DNA of 64,000 nt from Paenibacillus plantarum (lineage in GTDB: Bacteria; Bacillota; Bacilli; Paenibacillales; NBRC-103111), in assembly GCF_013141695.1 (NCBI RefSeq), contig NZ_WHNY01000040.1, positions 337,922 through 401,921 of the forward strand. Reading direction: 5' to 3'. Position 1 is the first letter of the stretch. Each line of letters starts with the position of its first letter. Under the pieces are notes generated by a model. The model did not search any database, was not told the origin of the DNA, and saw only the letters and a program-made list of their open reading frames with translations. Positions 43,770 to 52,805 of this stretch are shown here, one piece after another. Made by a program: the position numbers and the translations under genes.

Positions 43770-45331
43770 AATGACCTCTCCTGATGGGTGAATTTTCGTT
43801 TGTACATGCGATACCCAATGATGAGAAATACCATAAAAATAAGAAGCGTCGTTAGAATAAGTACAATGAAGATATTATTTTGCACCGAAAATAAGGTCGT
43901 AAAGCTCTTCTTCACTTCTTGCACATAGGTGTGAGCAGAGTCGATCTCAGCGATCGTATTGTTTAAAGCGATAGGTTGTCCATTGATTTGCAAATGGCCG
44001 CTATGTGAGGTTAATTCGTTCTTTTCCGTACGCACACTATGCTCTTCATTCTTATAATCGGCAAATGTCGTCCAACTTGTTAATAAAGTGTCTAATGTTT
44101 CTTCCATTTCTTGACGATTTATTGGAAAAGGATAAACAAATGCAGTATTCATTGGTAGTGATTTAAGTGACTGATTTGAATTTATATATTTGTTTAAATC
44201 CTTACCCTTGATTGTATACATCGCGGAATTAAATACACTCGAATTATTTCTTTGCGTATGGTGTCTGATGTTTTGATTATCATAAATTATGCCTGAATCA
44301 AAGATCGATAAGCCAGATTCCGAATAATGTTGATCATACGTCCAATATAATTCGGAACCAATACCAAGTGGAACAATTTCGTATTCAGCTAATGCATCGA
44401 GAAAAGAACTCAACTGTGCTTTTAATCCTGCGATGTCGGGGCTAATTGTTGAAGCTACTACGGGCGCATTCACCACGATACTTCCATTTCGAGACTGAAT
44501 ATGTTTAAGTGTCTCCAAATATCGTTGCATCGCGGGGAATTGAAAATTACTAAACACAGGTTGCACACTTGCAATAAATGGTATGCCAGCACTATATAAG
44601 CGATCTGCAACTTCATTAAGTAAATCCAAATCAGAGAATGGGTAGATTTCATTTAGTACAACAAAGTTCTGTCCTGTACTAGTCACATGCAACCAATCCT
44701 TCAATACGAAGGAAGCGGCCAGCTCGCTTAAATTCCCTTTTAACAAATAAGGGATATAAGCATTTTTACCGTGAATGATCCCATACGGATAGCTCACTTT
44801 CCTATTTTCAGAAAAAATAGTACCGTAGGAGGTCCCCTTGAACTTTGTTGTATACGAGATATTACTTGCAATTATGGATGCTTGAGTGAATTGACCGATT
44901 GAAATTTTCAATGTGTCCGTAGCTTGCTTTTGAACCTCAATACCCATATCTTGTTGAACATGCTGTGGGAGTTGATACCCTATATGCATATAATCCCCAA
45001 AGTAGCCATTCATATCACGGTTAAAGATTTCAGGTGAATGCGAAACATCTTCCAAATTACTAATGTTAATCACTTTATTGAATTTGGCGAGCATGCCAGC
45101 TTCGTATTTATCATAGGAAGTTATCGTTACCTGGGCATTTAATGAAGCAAGGATACGTTGTACAGCATCTATATTACCTTCAAAAGGTGTTCCATTTGCT
45201 AAGCTATCGTAAACAACTAGCACAGGCGTAGTCTCAGCTTGAGCGGCAGACGTTATTTGGGGAAAGCATATGAAGAACAGTAGATTGACTAATAATAATA
45301 ATGAAGTACCTATTTGGTATCGTTTAAACAT
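43766..45331 (-). CDS. ydaL: DUF2334 protein, putative polysaccharide deacetylase (YdaL type)
   Basis: Exported protein of 521 residues with a signal peptide (ending near SAAQA) and a C-terminal membrane segment (about 487-508). The central part has the DUF2334 arrangement of the NodB-like deacetylase superfamily: LNEIYPFSDLDLLNEVADRL, then GIPFIASVQPVF, which would carry the metal-binding positions. It probably trims or modifies the polymer outside the membrane. The start ATG has a weakly placed GGGG site. It lies between the GT-C-like gene and the synthase gene, overlapping the latter by 4 nt. Confidence 0.82.
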   Translation of the reverse strand: MFKRYQIGTSLLLLVNLLFFICFPQITSAAQAETTPVLVVYDSLANGTPFEGNIDAVQRILASLNAQVTITSYDKYEAGMLAKFNKVINISNLEDVSHSPEIFNRDMNGYFGDYMHIGYQLPQHVQQDMGIEVQKQATDTLKISIGQFTQASIIASNISYTTKFKGTSYGTIFSENRKVSYPYGIIHGKNAYIPYLLKGNLSELAASFVLKDWLHVTSTGQNFVVLNEIYPFSDLDLLNEVADRLYSAGIPFIASVQPVFSNFQFPAMQRYLETLKHIQSRNGSIVVNAPVVASTISPDIAGLKAQLSSFLDALAEYEIVPLGIGSELYWTYDQHYSESGLSIFDSGIIYDNQNIRHHTQRNNSSVFNSAMYTIKGKDLNKYINSNQSLKSLPMNTAFVYPFPINRQEMEETLDTLLTSWTTFADYKNEEHSVRTEKNELTSHSGHLQINGQPIALNNTIAEIDSAHTYVQEVKKSFTTLFSVQNNIFIVLILTTLLIFMVFLIIGYRMYKRKFTHQERSL

Positions 45332-45371
45332 ACCTATTCCCCCTCTCCCGCGAAATCAACCAAGTAAAGGC

Positions 45372-46826
45372 TCAATTCTCTTGGCTCCATAACCTCTTGG
45401 AAATGAGATCTATGATGGTAATCAATGATACTAAATCGAAAATTAGTGTGAATAAAAACTCATGTTTGGCAAGATCCGCATCCCCAGCACCAATAATGGA
45501 TACAAAAATTCCGGAAAGCCCAATCCCTATAAGCATCAAAATTAACGGCAACCTAATTGCATTTCGCCATAATCGTGACCGAATCGCCATGACAAATGAA
45601 GGTAGATAGAGTCCGAGAATCGTTAAAATCCATAATAAAACAAAGCCAAACGTTTTAGGAGCAATGGCTTTCTTTAACAAACTGTAACCCGAGAAGAACA
45701 CGGTTTGTTCGCCAAAAGGTTTGCCCACAGAACGTTCATAATTCCCCATTGCGTTAGGTCGGATACTGAAACCGTCACGTGCAGCCAAGTTCAACATCTG
45801 ACCAGCTTGGTTCGGATGCATCATATAATAGGTCAAAATGGAGACGAAACCGTATTTACTATAGAATTCGTCTTGTAGAATATCCGACTCCACATTTACT
45901 GTTGTATAAGCATCGAAGTATTCCGTTTCATTTAATATGGCATATTGCTTATCGATGTCAAAGTTCTTTAAGGTCTTCTCTGGATCCACCGCGCCCATAA
46001 GTACGCCTCGCGTCATGGCATGGTATTTGTTAATATTGACAAATTCTTTCGGAATGAGCATGTACGTGCCAACACCAACTCCGAGTAATGCAATAAGCAA
46101 AATCGAAGTGATAGAGCGATACAGCGTATTTTTCCGTATATAAATGAAAAAGACACCAATCGGTGCAGCGATCATACCAACAGGAGCATTTTGCTGTTTA
46201 CTAGCCGTCAAAATCATGGCACTTAGGATAAATAATATCATCATAAGGTAATCATTATATCTTTTCCGATAGAGCAATAAGCCAAATGAAACCATGTAAA
46301 CACTCATAATAAGTACAACACTCTCGCCATAAAACGAGCTAAAATATGCCGTGTATCCAGTATCGCCTAATACGAAAATTACGATCGCGGCCATTGCATA
46401 GCCTAATTTCTTTGACAATTTCCAAGTCAGTGCTTCCACTAGTAAATAAATGGCGCCTACATAAAGTATCAAGTACATGCCCGCTTGAAAACGAATATCA
46501 AAGGTATCTTCTCTATAAAAAAGTTGATTAATGAGAATTGCAGCTTTCATGAAAAATGTTTGTGTGGAAAATATGGAGGCACTATTCTCATTATAGTATT
46601 GAAATATACCAAAGGTTTTGACAAAGTAACCAAAGTATTGGCTTGTATAGTCCGCATCCTTCACGTAAAGTCCATTCAAAATTCGAGCATAATCCCCATT
46701 ATCAGCCATCCCAATATAAGGAGGCGTAAATAGTGCGATCACTGTGATCAAGAACACCACGATGGCAGCGAAAGCAGCTGGGGACATCTTGCTAAGCAGC
46801 ACTTGGATGAAACGATTGTTCCACAT
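45372..46826 (-). CDS. Polytopic membrane protein, GT-C-like (possibly WsfD-type hexose transferase)
   Basis: A 484-residue protein with about eleven to twelve hydrophobic segments. The first extracellular loop holds MADNGDYARI (about 39-48), an acidic DxxD motif in the place where GT-C glycosyltransferases bind polyprenyl-linked sugars. This resembles the family annotated as WsfD-like hexose transferases of S-layer glycan clusters, from memory only. The B. subtilis ydaJKLMN operon has no gene of this kind in this position, to my knowledge. It lies 20 nt after the GH8 gene and 40 nt before the DUF2334 gene, so it is part of the operon. It may add a side sugar to the polymer. Confidence 0.65.
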   Translation of the reverse strand: MWNNRFIQVLLSKMSPAAFAAIVVFLITVIALFTPPYIGMADNGDYARILNGLYVKDADYTSQYFGYFVKTFGIFQYYNENSASIFSTQTFFMKAAILINQLFYREDTFDIRFQAGMYLILYVGAIYLLVEALTWKLSKKLGYAMAAIVIFVLGDTGYTAYFSSFYGESVVLIMSVYMVSFGLLLYRKRYNDYLMMILFILSAMILTASKQQNAPVGMIAAPIGVFFIYIRKNTLYRSITSILLIALLGVGVGTYMLIPKEFVNINKYHAMTRGVLMGAVDPEKTLKNFDIDKQYAILNETEYFDAYTTVNVESDILQDEFYSKYGFVSILTYYMMHPNQAGQMLNLAARDGFSIRPNAMGNYERSVGKPFGEQTVFFSGYSLLKKAIAPKTFGFVLLWILTILGLYLPSFVMAIRSRLWRNAIRLPLILMLIGIGLSGIFVSIIGAGDADLAKHEFLFTLIFDLVSLITIIDLISKRLWSQEN

Positions 46827-46846
46827 GTGATCGCACTCCTTTCTGA

Positions 46847-47977
46847 TCAGTACGTGTAGGCTAGAAGTGCCATCAAATTATCGAAGGAGTAGGCCTGCGC
46901 GGCATTGACATCTCCGAAGCCGCCATTCAGCGGACTCTGTGGATTATGGATTTGAAATTCATTCATCTTGTGAATACTATCGGCATAAAGCTCATGATCC
47001 TTAATAACCGATCCAATCATGGCTGATATTGCATAGATTGCAGTTGACCTTACATCGTTCAGTGGTTTCCCTTCCCGATCATATTGACCATATAAGGTTC
47101 CTGCTTTAACCTGATCTTTGATATAACGGATACTGGCTGGCTGTTCCAGCTTAACTTCTGCTAGGTTTAGAATAGTTAGTAACGATTCTACGGTGTTTAT
47201 GCTTTCAGATTGATAACCCTTCTTATCAAAATCATAGCGAGTTTGGTAAAATGGAAACGAATCCGACAAATAGCCATCTTGGACAATTTGCAGCATATTA
47301 GCTTCAAGTGCCGCCTTCTTTTTCCGTGATAGCGGTACAAGCTCCAACGAGGCAGCGTCGATATAGCACAAAGTTAGGAATGAATTTGTCATTTTATATG
47401 TTGGATCGTAGAAGTCTCGCATTTGTCCATTCACAACATTATATTGATAGAGTCGCTTGCCGTAAGTTTCCGCTTCTTCTCTGTACTTCTTTATTCCAAA
47501 AGCGACGGAAGCTTCATCGAGTGCCCGAATGATACGCAAATCATCTACAATGGCATTCATCGGATACTGTTTATTCTTTTTGGGACTATACCGATAGCTG
47601 AATCCAAATGGGGTATCAAATACTTGCTTGGCTTGCTGCCACTGCCCATCAAACTTATCTTTCTGACCCGTGAGAGCGTAATAACGCATCAAGAGACCCG
47701 CGGATTCACTCAGAACTTCATGACCAGAAGCAGCAGCACCCAATTGATCTGTATCCTTCAGATTCGTATTAATACCATGCTTGCTTGTAAGCTTGTCCTG
47801 TATAAATTCCACTAATAAGTTGCGATTTTCTGTCACTTGCATGGTCTGACCGTATTGACTGCTTGATTGCCGCTGCAATCTCGGGGTGTCTCCCAGCATA
47901 AAGTTTATCCCATAATAAATCACATAAATGCCAATTAATCCGAGGATGATCAGTCCTATATTCCTGAAAATTTTCAT
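46847..47977 (-). CDS. ydaJ: GH8-family glycoside hydrolase of the exopolysaccharide locus (YdaJ/PssZ type)
   Basis: Membrane-anchored extracellular glycosidase (membrane segment about 7-27). The (alpha/alpha)6 fold is indicated by SESAG (90-94) with the predicted acid Glu91, IVDDLRIIRAL (143-153) with the Asp pair at the next catalytic position, and the late FGDVNAAQAYSFDN. Listeria PssZ, the counterpart, can disperse its own polymer. It is the first gene of a six-gene operon running to the degenerate-GGDEF gene. The ATG lies after GGAG at wide spacing. A 217-nt gap upstream is shared with a divergent hydrolase gene. Confidence 0.85.
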   Translation of the reverse strand: MKIFRNIGLIILGLIGIYVIYYGINFMLGDTPRLQRQSSSQYGQTMQVTENRNLLVEFIQDKLTSKHGINTNLKDTDQLGAAASGHEVLSESAGLLMRYYALTGQKDKFDGQWQQAKQVFDTPFGFSYRYSPKKNKQYPMNAIVDDLRIIRALDEASVAFGIKKYREEAETYGKRLYQYNVVNGQMRDFYDPTYKMTNSFLTLCYIDAASLELVPLSRKKKAALEANMLQIVQDGYLSDSFPFYQTRYDFDKKGYQSESINTVESLLTILNLAEVKLEQPASIRYIKDQVKAGTLYGQYDREGKPLNDVRSTAIYAISAMIGSVIKDHELYADSIHKMNEFQIHNPQSPLNGGFGDVNAAQAYSFDNLMALLAYTY

Positions 47978-48194
47978 GTATTCCGGCAGCTCCTAACACA
48001 ATCATTTCCAGAAAAAACGTCGAATGGTATGATAAAAAGACTACACACTACATCTGAGGTGGAATCTTTATCTAGAAGTCGTATTTTGCGCGCGAGTGGG
48101 CTTAGTTAGTTGTAGTTTATCACATGAAACTATTCGATCAAAAGGTAAATCCTCCCTAAATCAAATAAAATGTCGTAATAATAAGAAGGATGTC

Positions 48195-49148
48195 ATGAAC
48201 TTTTCAAATTTATTAGAAGAACTAGAACCAGCCAATCTTGTAAGCTGCCTTATTAGTCAAAGGGGTCAAATTACTTTCGAGCAATACCGAGAACCGCAGT
48301 TAGCTGAAACTATAGCAAAAATCAATTCCTGCACCAAAAGCATCCTCTCTGCACTCTGTTGTATCGCTATGGATCAGGGACTGTTGCCAGCTCCTGCAAC
48401 AGTTGCATCCGTTTTTTTTCCTCAGCTTGCGAAAGATCCAGCATCACATAAAAGTGAAATAACGCTGCTGCATTTATTAACGATGACATCAGGCCTCGAT
48501 TGGACAGAATTTGGAGGACAGAATTCGTTTCCACGCATGACAAGAACACCGAACTGGGTTGATTTCGTGTTGGATCAACCCTTATCCGATTTGCCTGGTA
48601 CGAAAATGTCATATAATTCTGGCGGCTCTCAATTATTATCTGCGATCCTGGTCCAAGCAACAGGCATGTCAGTTGCTCGTTATGCTGAGATGACTTTATT
48701 CGAACCGCTTGGCATTGAATCGTATAGTTGGGAACAGGACCCTCAAGGTATTCATACGGGCGGTTTCGGATTGTCACTTCGTCCTATAGATATGCTCAAA
48801 TTTGGCCAGCTCTATCTCCAACAAGGAAAATGGGGAAATACTCAGCTTATTTCCCAAGAGCTTGTCACTCTTTCCACGCAACCCGCGATACGAGCGGAGG
48901 CACCTCGCCGCGGCAGCTATGGCTGGCATTGGTGGACAGATACTTACCCAGACCGTGCGGAGAACGACTCACCTATTCAATCGTTACATTACTTTAATGC
49001 GTATGGATTCGGAGGCCAGTGCATTTATATCCTGCCTTCTATTGAAACCGTCGTTGTATTGACCAATGACCAACGGAAAAAGAGCAAAATTCCTCTCCAT
49101 GTGTTCCGCCAAACCGTGGCCCCCTATCTGTTGGAACAAGTTAAATAA
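48195..49148 (+). CDS. Serine hydrolase of the beta-lactamase/class C fold
   Basis: A 317-residue cytosolic-looking protein (no signal peptide seen). The nucleophile motif is SCTK (Ser45 to Lys48), the second motif is YNS in KMSYNSGG, and a third glycine-rich stretch GFGGQ is near the end. Between them HLLTMTSGLDW is typical of the esterase/EstB-like and 6-aminohexanoate-dimer-hydrolase group. The start ATG at 48195 is preferred since AAGGATGTC precedes it; an in-frame ATG 99 nt upstream lacks a site. It is divergent from the exopolysaccharide operon and appears monocistronic. Substrate unknown. Confidence 0.88.
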   Translation: MNFSNLLEELEPANLVSCLISQRGQITFEQYREPQLAETIAKINSCTKSILSALCCIAMDQGLLPAPATVASVFFPQLAKDPASHKSEITLLHLLTMTSGLDWTEFGGQNSFPRMTRTPNWVDFVLDQPLSDLPGTKMSYNSGGSQLLSAILVQATGMSVARYAEMTLFEPLGIESYSWEQDPQGIHTGGFGLSLRPIDMLKFGQLYLQQGKWGNTQLISQELVTLSTQPAIRAEAPRRGSYGWHWWTDTYPDRAENDSPIQSLHYFNAYGFGGQCIYILPSIETVVVLTNDQRKKSKIPLHVFRQTVAPYLLEQVK

Positions 49149-49512
49149 GAACTCTGGAATAGCTGGTGTTTTGGGGGCTGGATACGTTTGATGAAGGAGT
49201 TCGCAGAGGATGATGAGGTTAGTTTGACAATGAGTTCGTAGAGGATGGTGAGTTTAACTAGTTTCCTTGGCTTGTTAAAATTAATAACTGGAAATTGTAC
49301 AGTTAATCTCACGAAATCCACCCTAAATTTCATTTTAGATGGAAAATATGTAGTTATTTCTCCTTCATTCGGTCATTTCGTCAATAATGTTTGAATTTAA
49401 ATGGATAAAATCCATTTATTTAGAATAAATGAGGAAATTCCCAACGATTAACTGGAGAAAATACATCTATTTGCCTCCGAGGTTAGAGGAAGAAGCTTCT
49501 ATCGCCAAATAG
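49149..49512. repeat. Repeat-bearing intergenic stretch
   Basis: About 400 nt between the serine hydrolase and the small membrane protein, without a gene I can support. It contains an imperfect direct repeat, GAGTTCGnAGAGGATG at 49197 and 49232, and a perfect palindrome TAAATGGAT/ATCCATTTA at 49398-49418 with a 3-nt loop. No terminator for the hydrolase gene was recognised in the first 100 nt. Confidence 0.5.
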
Positions 49513-49513
49513 T

Positions 49514-49541
49514 CAAAAGCTTGCCACCTCGGGCAAGCTCT
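49514..49541 (-). terminator. Terminator after the small membrane protein gene
   Basis: AGCTTGCC (49518-49525) and GGCAAGCT (49532-49539) pair around a 6-nt loop. On the minus strand the stem is followed by TTTGACTATTTGG, a short T-run. It lies 12 nt past the stop. Confidence 0.7.
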
Positions 49542-49552
49542 CCTACTACTTT

Positions 49553-49864
49553 TTACATGATAATAGAATAGACTAAGAAACCGCCTAACGGCACAACCCA
49601 GAGAAGCGGGATACAATTCCAGATCAATGATGCCTTGTAACGCCGACGTGAAAAGGTTACCCATCCGCCGATAATTGCTGCGAGTAGTCCAACTGGATAT
49701 AGCAAGATAGCGATGAAAATAAGCCATGTTGTTGCGTGGCTGATCGCATCGGGATCGTCAAACATCATGACAGACATCCCCGCGATAAACATCCAAACAA
49801 GTACAAATATGACGTACACGAGTTGTGACATAATTAATGTCCACAACATTTTGTTACGATTCAA
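49553..49864 (-). CDS. Small membrane protein, function unknown
   Basis: A 103-residue protein with three hydrophobic segments: one starting at MLWTLIMSQLVYVIFVLVWM (positions about 6-25), one in IFIAILLYPVGLLAAIIGG, and one at the C-terminus. The best start is TTG at 49862-49864, preceded by GGGGG; the longer frame lacks a site. SRRRYKASLIWNCIPLLW marks a cytoplasmic loop. I do not recognise a family. It has its own terminator and faces speD across a 190-nt gap. Confidence 0.6.
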   Translation of the reverse strand: MNRNKMLWTLIMSQLVYVIFVLVWMFIAGMSVMMFDDPDAISHATTWLIFIAILLYPVGLLAAIIGGWVTFSRRRYKASLIWNCIPLLWVVPLGGFLVYSIIM

Positions 49865-50010
49865 TAAAATCCCCCACTTCCATTCAGTACGTATATATGA
49901 TGAATGCAACTCCTCAAACAGCCTTTATTTTAACATAATCCAAGTATGATATCTCTATGATTCAGCCAAGTTTCGTTATTTCACCCAGACTCTGACTCTG
50001 ATCAAATGCG

Positions 50011-50051
50011 AAAAGGGTCTGGAGCAGTTATCCCTGCATCCAAACCCTTTT
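50011..50051 (-). terminator. Terminator after speD
   Basis: AAAAGGGT with inner GGAGCAG-like pairing faces CTGCATCCAAACCCTTTT. The outer AAAAGGGT/ACCCTTTT stem is perfect and T-runs follow on the minus strand. It is 5 nt past the speD stop. Confidence 0.8.
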
Positions 50052-50056
50052 AAACA

Positions 50057-50869
50057 TCAATTAAACACCATATTTTTCCCATAGAAGATCTCATCCATCT
50101 CCCATTTGACGCTTTTCTCAATTTCCAGCTGCTCTTCCTTGCTGAGCGTATCTTTCGTGTATCCGAACAAATAGTTATTCAGATCAAACTCGCGAAGCTT
50201 GCATTTCGTATGGAAAATATTTTCTTGATACACGTTCACATCGATCATCTGATATAAATCTTGAATTTCCTCCGGAATATAATTTTGAATAGAACTGATC
50301 TCATGATCGATGAAAAGCTTGTGCCCGCTAATGTCGCGCGTGAACCCTCTGACTCTGTAATCCATCGTCAGGATGTCGTTATCGAATGAACGAATAAGAA
50401 AATTCAATGCTTTAAGCGGCGATATTTCTCCACACGTTGATACGTCAATATCTGCTCGGAAGGTGCTAATTCCCTCATCCGGGTGATATTCTGGATACGT
50501 ATGGACAGTAATGTGACTAGTGTTAAGATGCATGACTACCGCGTCTGGCAAAGGCCCTGGCGACTCTTCGAACGATTCGTTCGGTTCTTGCTCAATAGGA
50601 CCTTCAGACACCAGCATGGTTACACTTGCTCCTTGTGGGACATAGTCCTGCTTCGCGATATTCAAGACGTGAGCTCCAATAATATCGGCAACTGTATTCA
50701 ATAAAGCTGTCAAACGATCGGCATTATATTGCTGATCAATATAAGCTATGTAGGCTTCGCGCTCTTCTCTTGTTTTGGTGAAACAGATATCATACATATT
50801 AAAACTTAGCGATTTGGTTAAATTATTAAAGCCATGCAGAGTAATCATCTGCTCCGAAGTTAATTTCAA
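50057..50869 (-). CDS. speD: S-adenosylmethionine decarboxylase proenzyme (E. coli-type, SpeD)
   Basis: Makes decarboxylated AdoMet for spermidine synthesis. At 270 residues it is the larger, E. coli-like class, not the short B. subtilis-type SpeH/SpeD. The self-cleavage region is [14 protein letters not shown]: Ser118 is the predicted pyruvoyl residue, with Thr117 where E. coli has Lys. [12 protein letters not shown] with the catalytic Cys follows. The start is TTG at 50867-50869, preceded by GGGGGG. A 10-bp inverted repeat lies in the leader with one arm touching that ribosome site. No speE is adjacent. Confidence 0.93.
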   Translation of the reverse strand: MKLTSEQMITLHGFNNLTKSLSFNMYDICFTKTREEREAYIAYIDQQYNADRLTALLNTVADIIGAHVLNIAKQDYVPQGASVTMLVSEGPIEQEPNESFEESPGPLPDAVVMHLNTSHITVHTYPEYHPDEGISTFRADIDVSTCGEISPLKALNFLIRSFDNDILTMDYRVRGFTRDISGHKLFIDHEISSIQNYIPEEIQDLYQMIDVNVYQENIFHTKCKLREFDLNNYLFGYTKDTLSKEEQLEIEKSVKWEMDEIFYGKNMVFN

Positions 50870-50879
50870 GTAAATCCCC

Positions 50880-50932
50880 CCTATGTGTATACTGTAAACT
50901 GCTTACACAAATATTAAACAGCTACACATAGG
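50880..50932 (-). promoter_or_regulatory. Leader hairpin of speD
   Basis: CCTATGTGTA (50880-50889) and TACACATAGG (50923-50932) are perfect 10-bp arms with a 33-nt loop. On the minus strand the arm nearest the gene runs straight into the GGGG ribosome site 12 nt before the start codon. Folding would partly cover the site, so control of translation is possible. I do not recognise a known polyamine or SAM riboswitch in it. Confidence 0.5.
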
Positions 50933-50974
50933 ATGGTATGTCGGAGTCGCTTTTATTCCATGTTAACAAATACA

Positions 50975-51589
50975 TCAACTACGAGCATCGTTATATTCCT
51001 GATACATTTGACCCCAATAAGCCTCATTTAACTCGTCTCTCGACAGTTCCAGACTCGTCGATTTGCCTAATTGTAAAGCATGATACCGATAAGCATTGAA
51101 AAAATTTCTTTCCGCTGTGCTAATCCGACTTCCGTTATAGATGGCAGATTGCGTCGTAAACCCTATGCTAACAAGTAGAGAAACAACTGACGCTAAGATG
51201 CGAGAGACCATGTAGGAGGCAACACCAGCCCACCCGGTCAAAACGAATCCAATCACAACGGCAATGAACGTCGGGAGAAAGAGTCCATATATGTGCGAAA
51301 ACATAGCACCTAACTGAATAAATGGGAACCACACGATGCCACTAAATGTGAGTAGAATGCCAATCGTCATAGCAAACAACGTACATATGGCAATATTCGA
51401 AGGGCTTAATTGCAGCGCAAAGCACAGGATACCTGTGACAAAACCTAATGATGACGTCATCACACTGATGGATTCCGTGGTTTTGAGAATGCTATACGGT
51501 TTAATATCTGGATACAATCTCGCCATAAGACCAAAGCTTGTTGGTACGTCCAGACTTATTTTAAGCCCCTGTGGCGTGTAAATAGCCAT
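50975..51589 (-). CDS. Polytopic membrane protein downstream of gguB, function unknown
   Basis: A 204-residue protein with about five hydrophobic segments between residues 35 and 150, then a hydrophilic C-terminal part with a Tyr/Asn-rich end. The start at ATG 51587-51589 is favoured by AAGGAG 9 nt upstream; an upstream ATG overlaps the gguB stop. It is 30 nt after gguB on the same strand, so it is probably in the sugar-uptake operon. I recognise no family or motif. Possible roles include a transporter partner or a membrane enzyme; I cannot choose. Confidence 0.65.
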   Translation of the reverse strand: MAIYTPQGLKISLDVPTSFGLMARLYPDIKPYSILKTTESISVMTSSLGFVTGILCFALQLSPSNIAICTLFAMTIGILLTFSGIVWFPFIQLGAMFSHIYGLFLPTFIAVVIGFVLTGWAGVASYMVSRILASVVSLLVSIGFTTQSAIYNGSRISTAERNFFNAYRYHALQLGKSTSLELSRDELNEAYWGQMYQEYNDARS

Positions 51590-51618
51590 ACCTTGTCTCT
51601 CCTTTGCGCCGCCATCCA

Positions 51619-52794
51619 TCAAGCTCTCTTCTTCCTCGTTACGACATCGAAAATAACGGCAATTGCGAGTACCGCTCCACGAATCATGTACTGATACGAA
51701 ATGCCTATTCCCATAAGGTTCATCCCACTCGATAGGGAAGCCATTACAATCGCGCCGATAATGGAGCCTGTCACTTTACCAACGCCGCCTGCTGCGGAAA
51801 CACCGCCAACATAAGCCGCAGCGATTGCATCGAGCTCGAACAAAGTACCTGCCGTCGTTGTAGCGGATTGCAGCCGCGCCGTAAAGAGAATCCCGGAAAG
51901 TGCGGATAGCATACCCATCGATCCAAATACGATATACGTGATCTTTTTCACACTAATTCCGCTCAAATTCGCTGCCTCTGGATTACTGCCGACGGCATAG
52001 ATATGTCTGCCTAATACTGTTGAAGTCGTCAAGAAGTGGTACACAGCCACCACAATCATGACTACGATAACCGTCCAGGAAAAGCCGTTATACCCAGCTA
52101 GAATCCATGTAATATACGCAATGATCGCCGAGACGAAAATAACCTTGACGGTGAAAATATTAGCAGAAACAACTTCGAAATTGTATTTCAGCTTGTTATT
52201 TCGTTTTGAAAATTCACTGTAAATATAAAGAATAATCATGACGGCTCCCAAAATTAAGGAGAGTAGATTTAATCCCCCTACCTTGGTAATCGCGGGGATG
52301 AAACCATTTCCGATCGCGTTGAAATTCTCATCTTTTACGATAATTGTGCCAGTTTTCTCGGTTACACGCAGCAGCGCGCCTCTGAAAATCAACATGCCCG
52401 CAAGGGAAGCCACAAAGGACGGAATACCGAACTGAGCGACCAACAACCCATTGAATAACCCTACGATGATACCTAGCACGAGAATGATGGGAATGGTGAT
52501 ATAGAACGGAACTCCCGCTTGTGAGAGAAGTACAGCAGCAATGGCGCCTAGAAACCCTGCCGCAAATCCGACGGATAAATCGATATGTCGAATGACAATG
52601 ACGAGCGTCATGCCCACGGCTAGAACCGCAATATACCCCGTTGCGTCAATCAGATTACTTATATTTCGTGATGACATGAACAAGCCATCTGTCATGATGG
52701 AGAACGTCAGCATGATGATGAATAGGGCGATATACATCCCATATTCTCGGATATTCACTTTAATTAGCGATTTCGCTTCACTATAAAATTGCAC
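51619..52794 (-). CDS. gguB: Monosaccharide ABC transporter permease, GguB/MmsB type
   Basis: Membrane subunit of a carbohydrate uptake type 2 importer. At 391 residues with about ten membrane segments it fits the GguB/XylH group, which is longer than RbsC. HIDLSVGFAAGFLGAIAAVL is the conserved first-loop motif (residues about 70-89), and GIPSFVASLAGMLIFRG and AIAAAYVGGVSAAGGVGKV are further marks. It lies 12 nt after the ATPase gene. Together with ChvE-like and GguA-like proteins it should import one or more of glucose, galactose, xylose or arabinose. Confidence 0.93.
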   Translation of the reverse strand: MQFYSEAKSLIKVNIREYGMYIALFIIMLTFSIMTDGLFMSSRNISNLIDATGYIAVLAVGMTLVIVIRHIDLSVGFAAGFLGAIAAVLLSQAGVPFYITIPIILVLGIIVGLFNGLLVAQFGIPSFVASLAGMLIFRGALLRVTEKTGTIIVKDENFNAIGNGFIPAITKVGGLNLLSLILGAVMIILYIYSEFSKRNNKLKYNFEVVSANIFTVKVIFVSAIIAYITWILAGYNGFSWTVIVVMIVVAVYHFLTTSTVLGRHIYAVGSNPEAANLSGISVKKITYIVFGSMGMLSALSGILFTARLQSATTTAGTLFELDAIAAAYVGGVSAAGGVGKVTGSIIGAIVMASLSSGMNLMGIGISYQYMIRGAVLAIAVIFDVVTRKKRA

Positions 52795-52805
52795 GGGTCT
52801 TCCTC

